Assembly: GCA_026770585.1 (NCBI GenBank)
Contig: MU646407.1
Span: forward strand, 317,494-337,022
Source: Baffinella frigidus
Lineage: Eukaryota > Cryptophyceae > Cryptomonadales > Baffinellaceae
DNA: 19,529 nt
Direction of reading: 5' to 3'
Shown here: one piece after another, positions 6,920-16,800 of the stretch
Position numbering within the stretch: position 1 is the stretch's first letter
How the letters are laid out: every line of letters starts with the position of its first letter
The notes under the pieces: generated by a model
What the model saw: only the letters and a program-made list of their open reading frames with translations
The model's database searches: none
Told to the model about the DNA's origin: nothing
Program-made: the position numbers and the translations under genes

Positions 6920-7327
6920 CGAAGTGTCGCGTTGACTGATCAGGGTTAAGTTGACTTGCTCAACACAAGTTGCCGAAATACTTATCGCCAAAAGTCAACA
7001 GTTGAGTAACGCCAAAAGTGGACAGTTTAGTACCAGCATCGTCAACTTTCCGCGTGGGAGGAAATGCTGTGGAGAATTCACACTCATCGGTGAAGGTGGA
7101 GGAGAGGGTGCACGCCTTGGTTCGGAGCAGCGCCCGATCGCGCGGGTCACAGCACATCCCCCGCTTCCTCTCTCTCCTGAGAGCTGCAGCGTTTTCTCGA
7201 GGCCGAGGCGTCGAGATCCCGTTTGGCGGAACCGACCGGGCTTCGTCTGCAGAGGCGCTATCTGGTCCCAAGGCGGGGGTGGGCCGCGGGCACTCGTACA
7301 TTTTGAGGTCTTGAGGTGCGTGGCGCC
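6920..7327. promoter_or_regulatory. Divergent promoter region
   Basis: The 408 bp between two divergent start codons must carry both 5' leaders and core promoters. I see no clear TATA box. An imperfect direct repeat of about 24 bp (CGCCAAAAGT..CAGTTNAGTA) lies at 6986-7033. The INO80-proximal 40 bp are duplicated at 5228-5281. Confidence 0.55.
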
Positions 7328-7810
7328 ATGGACCAGAGGACGTTTTCTTACCATGGGGAACCAGCTGCGGGGGGGTCAGCGGCGCCGCAGGAGGCGGCGG
7401 GCGGTGGAGGTGCCCCGATCGACCCAGCGGAGGAGGCAATGGACATGCGGTACAGGATGATGCTGCTGGAGCACTGGAAGTCGCGCGTCTCGATTGGGAA
7501 CCTCCGCGAGCACGAACACAGTGTCCCAGCGAAGGTGCGGGCCAACTTCCGCAAGCGGAGGAAGCTTGCGGGGCACACTCACCCGCAGTTCGACGAGCCC
7601 CCCCCGCTTTTCACCAAGTTCACCTTCCTGGGACACGGCATGGGGGACAGCTCTGACGAGGACGACGGAGCGCAAGCCTCCTCGTCCGTGGCGCCCGCGG
7701 GCGTGAAAAAGGCGCGCTCTGGGAAGCCAAAGCGGGACATTTTCCGCGGGGACGACGTGCCCTTTGGGAGCGGCCCTCTGAGCATCGAGCGGCGCACGGG
7801 ATGGGCGGCG
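7328..7810 (+). CDS. INO80: INO80 exon 1 (N-terminal region)
   Basis: 161 codons from GCGCCATGG, a good initiation context. A Gly/Ala-rich start is followed by [13 protein letters not shown], which resembles the YRxMLxEH motif near the N terminus of plant and fungal INO80. Basic FRKRRKL, acidic DSSDEDDG and basic [11 protein letters not shown] stretches follow. It ends GCGGCG|GTGACC in phase 0, matching exon 2. The link to the ATPase rests on this motif, phase and order. If the donor is not used, the frame continues through a palindromic element to a stop at 8009-8011. Confidence 0.65.
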
Positions 7811-10800
7811 GTGACCACCAGCCCTCCACCAGCCACCAGAAGTGAAAAACATCCAACGACCGCAGACGTTGATTTCCCCTGCAGACTGAAGGCTGAGCCT
7901 TTAGTCTGCAGGGGATTTTATCACAGGCCTCATCACCCTGATTTGGTTCTCTTCTGGTGGCTGGTGGAGCCCTCCCCTCCCACGTGCCGCATTGCGTTGA
8001 TCAATTTTTAGGAGGGTGTCGCGTTGGTTAGCGCCACAGGGGGGGGTCCCCACGCGCGTGGCGAGCCCCCCTTTCACACAAACCCCGTCGGGGTTTTGCC
8101 GGACGATCGCCTGAATAGCCTAGACTTGGTAGGGCTGGTGGGGGGGCGCGAGGCCTTCTAGCTCTATCTCAGTCGGGTTGCTTGACTAGGTTCAAGTTGA
8201 CGTGCTTGGATTGTGGTGCCAATTCGTCTACTTTGGGGCGAAAAGAGCCCGGTCTCACCAAACTGGTCAGACCAAGAGCCCGGTCTCACCAAACTGGTCA
8301 GACCAAGAGCCCGGTCTCACCAAACTGGTCAGACCACAGACTGACACAGAATAAACTTAGACAGAGCCGGGGATCCGGCGTGGGCGGGCGCTGGGAGGCA
8401 CCTCCTGCGCGTGTCTGCAGCTTCCTTCCGTAGCCTCTGCTCTGATGCAACCAGCCTCTGCGCTGTGTGCTTTGGGGTGTAGGGCTGAGGGCTGATGGTG
8501 ATAGCGCGCAGCCTCGCAACACCGTGGGCTAAAAAGGTTTTGGTTCCGCTGGATTTAGCGGTAACGTGACCAAATTTGCACCAGAAAATCCTTCAAGTTA
8601 AGTGCCTCCGGGGCAAGTTGACTTTGGATGAAAGGTCCGTAGTCCACCGTGTGGTTAGGTGCAGTCTCGCTAGGTCTAGCTCTGTCTGAGTCAGGATGAC
8701 TGATCTTTTTCTGCCCAAAAATTGACGGATTTGCATCCAAACCCAGGGGAATTGACTTGCGGTCTCGTCAAATTGACGAGACGAAATCGTGGGGTACAGA
8801 GCTCACCGTAGGTGCTGCAGGAGATCTCATCCGGACGAGTATTTGAGTCACATACGATTTCGGGGATCTCCGATCCGATTTGCTACGAAAATTGCTACAC
8901 CGACGTGACTGGACAAAGTCTGATGTGTTGTCATTTTCGTTGCCAAGATTATTTTTCTGTCAAATACTCGCCGCGATTAGATCGGGCTCATGTATGCACG
9001 CAGCCTCTTCTGAGCTGCGGGATGAGGCGTTAGGTGCAGCCTCGCTAGGGGAAAGCAGGAGAGCGTGCGGCCTTTGCGTCGACGCACGCAGCCTCTCAGC
9101 GCTGTAACCATACGCCATCCTTTCCTCTTAATCACTTTCATAAACTCTTTTCTGAGACTACACCATACACCCTGAAACCTAGACCCTAGACCGTAACCTG
9201 CTGTGCCGCCCCACACGGGGATGCAGCCAATACCCCTAAGCCCTGATCCCTGAACACCAAGCCCTAAACCCTACACGCTAAACCAGGTGATGAAGCAAAT
9301 AGGCCAGAAATTTCGCGACTTGAACAAGGTCTGAGCCCCCAAACCCTAACCCCCAAGCCCGTATCCCTAAACCCCAACCCCTAACCCACAAACCCTGAAC
9401 GTGGTGTCAACAGCGTGTTAACGACAAGCACGGGGGGTGGCAGTTTACGTCGCAGCAGCAGATGGACGCGAAGAAGTGCGTGCAGATGTGCCAGAAGCGC
9501 TTCCGGAAAGACGCCCTCGCCACGGTTCTCCCTAAACCCTGATCCTGAACCCTAAAACCCAAAACCCAAAACCCTAAACCCTAAACCCTAAACCCTACAC
9601 CCTACACCCTACACCCTAAACCCTACACCCTCAACCCAAAAAACTCAATACTACACCCTAAACCCTAAACCCCAAACCCTAGAACCCAAACCTTAAACCC
9701 CACCACCCCACCCCCCCAAACCTCACATCCCAAACCCCAAACCTTAAACCCCTGCCCCCTCCCTTGCGCAGCTGAAGACGTCGCGTGACTTTGCGATTCG
9801 CGCGAAGAAGCTCGCGCGCGAGTCTGGCATGGTGTGAACCCTACACCCCAAACCCTCCGAGGCGGATCGAATTGAGTATGGAGCGTGAGCCATTTTCTGC
9901 GGCAGACGGTTCGAATTCGAACTGTCTGTCGTTGGAAATGGCTCAATCTCCAGCCTGGATTTGATCCACTTCGGAGGCCGGTCCCACGCGATTCGCGCGA
10001 AGAAACTCCCGCGCCAGTCCGGCATGGTGCGAGGCTCACAACCTGAATCCTAAACGCCAAACGCTGAACCATAAACCATCAACCCTCAACCCTCAACCCT
10101 CAACCCTGAAACCCCCGTTTCGTATAGCATTGTCCTCGCCCCCCATGAGTGAGACGGTCGGCTGATCCGGGCAAGGTGTGTGCACACTGGGAGGGCGACT
10201 GAGCCGGGCACGGATAGTACCAGAGAAACCTCTGATCAGACACCCCCCTGCGAAGAAGCTACCGCGCGAGTCCGGCATGGTGCGCGCCCCCGGGTTGTAT
10301 AGCACAGGTTATGCTCACGAAGGACACGTCCCCCGCACTGAAGGACCTTTCGCGTGTGTCCACCCCCCCCGGTTTGTCCCAGAGGTCACCGGGCACTGAT
10401 ACCCGGCGACCTAAACCCGATTCCCCATCGACACGCGCGACTTTCAGTTTGGTCACGTTACCGCTAAATGCCCGGGTTTGGTACAACCCCGTGCACCACC
10501 CGCCCGCACGGAAAGTGCGCGACGCCACGAAACCCTCAACTCTGAACTCTGAACTCTGAACCCTGAACGCTGAATCCTGAACCCTCAACCCTGAACCGAA
10601 TAAGCTGTCTTCGCTCTCCGAATCCCAAACCCCAAACCCCAAACCACAAACCACAAACCCTAAACTCAAACCCCCCAACCTCCAGGTGTGGCGGCGGGAG
10701 CGGGCAGCAGTACCCTTCTCAGACAGCTATCACCTTTTCGACGGTCCAACTTCGTGGTACAAATTTAGAACACGAGCAATCTTAAAGCGATTTGATTCGC

Positions 10801-13800
10801 TTCGCGGGCCGAAAAGGCATGCAGGGCTGAACAGTTCCGCAACTCAGGTGTGGCGGCGAGAGCGGGCAGCGATCCTGTCGGCGCAGGGGATCGCAGTCAA
10901 CGTGTTGGTACCCCCGAAACCCGAAACCCGAACCCCTCAACCCGAACCCTAAACCTTGCACCCTCGTAAAACCTAAACTCGAACCCCGAACCTGGGTTTA
11001 GGGTCGAAAACCTATACCTAAATCCGAAATCATAAACCCGAAATCCTTTACTCGAAATCCGAAACCAGGACTTTCAGCCGCTCGAACCCCGAATCCCTAA
11101 ACCCGAATCCCTAGCTCTGTCCCACTTCGATTTCGTCTCCCCATCAATTCGCCCCCCCCCACAAGTTCTCAGGTGAATTTTGACCCCACCCCATGAAATT
11201 CACCTGCGAACTTTTGGGGGGGCGAATTGACGGGGGGACGAAATCGAAGTGGGATAGAGAAAGAATCCCTAAACCCGAGGCCCGAAACCAGGATCTGAGC
11301 CGGTCGAAAAAGGAGACGCGCGAGTTCCTCGAGCGCAAGAAGCAGGTCCAATGCCAAACCTTGACGAGCCAATACCAAAAGTTGACGAGCCAATGCCAAA
11401 AGTTGACGATGTCCAGCGGTTTCCACATCTGTTGGCCACCAAAGCAATCATTTATTGTATGCGAAAAGTTGAGACAAGATCAACATCCGTCGCCTTTTGC
11501 CGCTGTTCCGTTATTTTCACGTGGACACTCAAATTCACCCTAAACCCTGAACTCTCAGACCTTACAGGAAGAGGCGGAGCGGAAACGGGTGTATAACAAC
11601 CCCCCAAACCCTAACCCTTCCCGCCCTACACCTGAACCCTAAACCCCAAACCCCAAACCCTAAACCCTGAACTCTGAACCCTAAATCCTAACCCCGAAAC
11701 CCTAAACCCTAAACCCTGAACCCTGAACCCTGAACCCCAAAACCTAAACCCTAAACCCTGGACCTTAAACCCCAAACCCCATACCCTAAACCCTAAACCC
11801 TAAACCTTAAACCCCAAACCCTAACAGGAGGAAGCGGAGCGGGAGCGGGTGCATATCAATCCCCTAAACCCCAACCCTTCCCGCACTACTCTCTAACTAT
11901 GAACCCTGAACCCGAAACCCTGAACCCAGGAGGAGGCGGAGCGGGAGCGGGTGCGGCAGCAAAAGCGCATCAACTTCCTCCTCACCCAGGCGCGCCCCCG
12001 CCCCCACACCTAGTTTGGCAAGCTTCCAGCCCTGGGGCTTTTTGGGACCTGAAGCGGATCAAATCCCCTCTACGCTCACCCCTTTATCAGACTTTGAATG
12101 TTTTTAGGCCTCGACGGGGGATTTGATCCGCTTTAGGGCCCAAAAAAGCCCCTCAGGCCTCCAAGCTTCCGTAACGAAACCCCACACTCTACACCCTCCG
12201 AGGTGGATCGAATCGAGGATGTAGCTTGAGTCATTTCCTTGGGCCAGGCATTCGGAATCGAATGTTCCGCCCGAGGAATAGGCCACGCTCCAGCCTCGAT
12301 TGAATCCACCTCGGGGCTGACCCCTAACCCCCCTAACCCTTGAGACGGCTGTTTGCGATTTTATCGGACAGAAGATGGGCGGGACCCTCCTGCAGCCTCG
12401 TGCATTATTTACTCCGTTTCCTGTCACCGAAAATGACCACACACATGCTTAACTATCACCAGTATGATCCAACTGTGTAGTGAGTTTCGTTGACAGGGAC
12501 CGAATGAATCGATACGTTCTCTAAGCCAATTAACATATTCCCTGAATTCACCACTGCGTTCTCTGAGCGCAGACGGAACTATTCGCCCTAAACTCCAACC
12601 CATAACCCCTAACCCCTAACCCGCAGACGGAGCTATTCGCGCACTTCATCGGGCAGAAGATGGGCGGGACCCTCCCGCAGCCCGCCGCCGCGGGAGCTGC
12701 CGCTGCAGGTCTCAACCCTACCCCCTACCCCCTAGACCCTACACCCTTCACCTTTCACCCTACACCCTACACCCTACACCCTACACCCTACACCCTACAT
12801 CCCACACCCCAACTGCGCTGCCGCACCAGACACACACCCCGCTGCCGCACCAGGTCTTGGGGTGCTGGGGTCTATGGGTTAGAGTTCATCCCCAGAACCC
12901 CAAATGTCTGGTGCGCCGCCGCCGCCGCAGGCAAGCACCCTACACCCTGGACCCTACACCCTGGACCCTACACCCTACACCCTACACCCTGCACCCCAAC
13001 CTCGCTGCCGCACCATGCAGACACCCCAACCACCGAACTCTGCCGCACCAGGGAAGCACCCCAACCGTGTTTTGTCGCCGGGGGAGGAGGGCGGTGGGGG
13101 CGGACGCGTGGCGGGTTGAGTCAGCAGTCGAACACTGACCCCCAACCCCCAAATGCTCCGCGCGCACCAGGCGCAACAGGCGCAACAGGAGGCGCAGCGG
13201 GAGGCGCAGCGGGAGGCGCAGCGGGAGGAGGGGCGGCGGGCGCGGACGCGGGTGGGGGGAAGAAAAAGGACGCTGGGGATCTGGACCAGAAGGAGACCAA
13301 GGAGGCGAGTCCCCATCCCTCCTCCCGGATTTCATGTGGAAACAGATTTAATTTACGACCAGAGACTCGGCCAAGTCCCACCAGATCCAAAAAAAAAACT
13401 CGATTCTAAACTGTGAAACTTGAACCAAAAATAAACGCTTAACCATAAACGCTCAAAACTGAAACCTAAACCCCCCTGTGCGAGCAGGCAGTGGCGCACC
13501 TCAGAGACTTGGCCAAGTCCCACTAGATGCACACAACATACCTCCGGTTCTAAAGTCTGAACGCTGAACGTTGGGCTCTGTACGGGCAGGCGGTGGCGTC
13601 GGCGCAGCTCGCGTTGCAGCACCGCGCGAATGCCGTGCGCGTGTTTGACGCGTCTGTGGCGCGCGAGGCCCCGCCGTCCGGGGGGAAGCCGGAGCCGGAG
13701 GATAAGAAGCTCTCCAAGAAGACCGATCAGGCGAGTTCGTCCAGGAGAATCTGTTAGTTGCCGCCGTTCCTGCCAGGGGAATTTACTCCAGGCATGCTTT

Positions 13801-16800
13801 GCTGTTACTAGTATGATCCAAGTGTGTATTAAGTTTCGTTCGCAGAAGGTCATTAATTGATATGTTATCCGGGGTAAGAGCGGTGGCGTGCGTGTGGGGG
13901 ATTAGGATTGATGGTGACGTTGTGCGTTGGCCGTTTCTGTTCGGACCGGGAGTTGTAAAAAAAGGACGGGAGGGGAAGGCGCTGTCTCGGGGTTGAGGGT
14001 TGCGGGTTTAGGGTCTGGTGTCGCAGAGAGGCCCAAGGACGGTGAGGTTAAACCCTGAACCCTAAACCCTAAACCCTAAACCACAAACCGGTTAAACCCT
14101 AAACCCTAAACCTTACAACCCTAGTGGTACCACGGCCCGATTCCTACCCTAAACCCTAAACCACCAATCCCAAACCAAAACCCCCAAAACCAAAAACCCA
14201 AAACCCCGGACCCTTAACAAAATAAAAAAACAGAGGCCCGAAACCTTATAAACGCTAATTCCAAACCCTGCACAGGCCCTCGTGGGCGCGAGCAAGGGGC
14301 TGGACGGGGCCGCGCTGGGTAAACCTTAAACCTTAAACCCTAAACCCTAAACCCTAAACCCTAAACCCTAAACCCTGAACCCTACACCTCAAACCCCAAA
14401 CCCCAAACCTTAAACCCTAAACCCTACACACCAAACCCCAAACCCCAAACCCCAAACCCTAAACCCCAAACCCTAAACCCTCAACCAGGGCACGAGGACG
14501 TCGAGCAGACGAACGAAGTCGCGGACATATTCAAGGGGACTCTCAAGCCGTACCAGGTCTAACCCAGGGATCATTTCATTGCATGAACCAGCGCAACGAA
14601 ATTTACTTGCTGCGGGGTTGGTGTGGGTTGGCTGACTACTGACGGCGACGCGAGCACCCACGGGTTTGGTTTGACTCACGACTGACTGCGACGTGGACCC
14701 TAAACCCTGAAACCTAGACTAAACCCTAAACCCTAAACCCTAAACCCTAAACCCTAAACCCTAAACCCTAAACCCTACACCCTAAACCCTAAACACTCAA
14801 CGCTCATCACTAGAAACCCAAACCCCAAACCCCAAACCCTAAACGCGAACCTCAAAATCCTGAACCCTAAAGCCTGAATGTTCAGGTGGTGGGCTTCAAC
14901 TGGCTGGTGGGGCTCTACGAGCAAGGGCTCAACGGGATCTTGGCTGACGAGATGGGCCTGGGCAAGACGGTACTGCACCCCTTCTTCTTCTTTTTCTGCT
15001 TCTTCTTCTTCTTCTTCTTCTTCTTCTTCTGCCGCGTCTTCTTCTTTATTACTCTCGATACAGATCCTAGGTATCCCCTTAAGCCTTGAGTGATACAAAA
15101 TTATATGCGCCTTACGAAACGGGCCCGCCTCGGAAACGTGAGTCCACGGGATCTTGGCAGACGAAGTGGGCGTGGGCAAGACGGTACTGCACCCTCACCC
15201 CATCCTGAACCAACCCCTCGAGGACTTGGCGGGACGCTCTCGAGGACTTGGGTTCCGGAAACAAGGGTTCGACCCACCAACCCTTACAGCCTGGGCAAAT
15301 CATCGATTTTTTGGAGCCAGTTTCCCCTTGGAGGCCGCCGGATTCCGGCGTCGGTAAAACCCCCAAATCTTGACCAGGCAGGGTTCTTGGAGTTGTAAAA
15401 CTGCTTTGCAAAAAAATCGAAACAGTGGACGTCAGGCTCTACTAGACGGCACTGTAATCACCCCTTTCGGCCTCGGCGAGTCGGTAACATTCCACCGTGT
15501 GTTGCCTACGTTACACACCGTATGTTCGTTATATACCCGTTTTCCCGAGTATCGGCGAGTCGATACCATTCCGCCGTTTTGTTTGGTCAACTTTGATGGT
15601 CAAAACATGGTTGACATGCGCAATGCGTTGCCGGTCTTCTGAGCATCCGTGCGCTGAACGTGTACACCGTATATACGTTGCACACCGTCTATATCCATAT
15701 ACGCACACCGTATCCCTCAAGTGGCGAGTACTACACACCGTATCCTTAAGTGGCGAGTAGGCTCATACGCCCTACCGTAGTGCCCTAGGACCTGCCTAGG
15801 ACCTCTTGGGGGTCACATTTGACCGCCTCGCCGCTTCAGGGATACACCCGTTTTCCTGAACATCCGTGGCCATCCTATACGGAACAGGTGCAGACGATCT
15901 CGCTTCTTTCGCACCTGGCGGAGAAGTGTGGCATCTGGGGGTATAACCCCTGAACCCTAAAACCTCACCCCTAAACCCTAAACCCTAAATCCGAAACCCG
16001 AAAATCTAAACCCTAAACCCTAAACCCTGGAACCTAAACTATCTCCTATCCCCTATCCCCTATCCCCTAAACCCTAAACCCTAAACCCTAAACCCTAAAC
16101 CCTAAACCCTAAACCCTAAACCCTAAACCCTAAACCCTAACCCCTAAACCCTCAACACCAACCCTTAGACCCTAAACCATTACCCCTGAATCAGGCCCTT
16201 CATGGTCGTCGCGCCAACCTCGACGATGCATAACTGGTGCCCTGCCCAACCTCTAAATCCCAAACTCTGAATCACAAACCCGATCCCAACCCTGAACCAC
16301 GAGGCCTAAATAATGAACCCTAACCACTTAACGCTGAACCCTGAACCCTGAACCCTGAACCCTGAACCCCAAACCCCAAACCCTAAACCCTAAACCCTAA
16401 ACCCTAAACCCTAAACCCTAAACCCTAAACCCTAAACCCCAAACCCTGAACCCTCAACCTGACACCCTACATCCTAAACCTCAAACCCCTGTACTCGAGA
16501 ACACACCCTGAACCCTCCACCCCAATCCTGACGCAGGTGTGCAGAGATGGAGCGGTTCTGCCCGCGGATGAAAGTGATTCCGTACTTCGGCGCAAATCCC
16601 AACGAGCGAAAACTCCTCCGCCGCCTCTGGACAAACACCGACACTCTCGGTGCGCGCCCGTCCTCTTACGCGGGAGGGCTACATGTCTTATCCGGCCAAC
16701 CGCGAACTGATCTTGCGGTTAAAATGCATATCAAAGTCAATTATGTGTGGGCATTCCCTGTAACTTGGGCAGATTTCAAGGGGAAATCATAGAAAGACGC

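Larger units (their letters stand above)
11535..11925 (+). repeat. Telomere-like repeats in intron 6
   Basis: CCCTAAA, CCCTGAA and CCCCAAA blocks around two echoes of exon 7. Confidence 0.9.

Noticed and set aside
7811-8011. Read-through C terminus of INO80 exon 1
   Set aside because: It would translate a palindromic element. The donor at 7810 matches the phase of exon 2 instead. Not fully excluded.
12660-13409. 249-codon frame through exons 8 and 9
   Set aside because: The middle is a PYTLHPT-type translation of CCCTACA repeats. Splicing 12708 to 13171 preserves phase and removes it.
16065-16142. True chromosome end
   Set aside because: The tract is short, embedded in an intron and followed by conserved exons, so it is interstitial telomere-like repeat.
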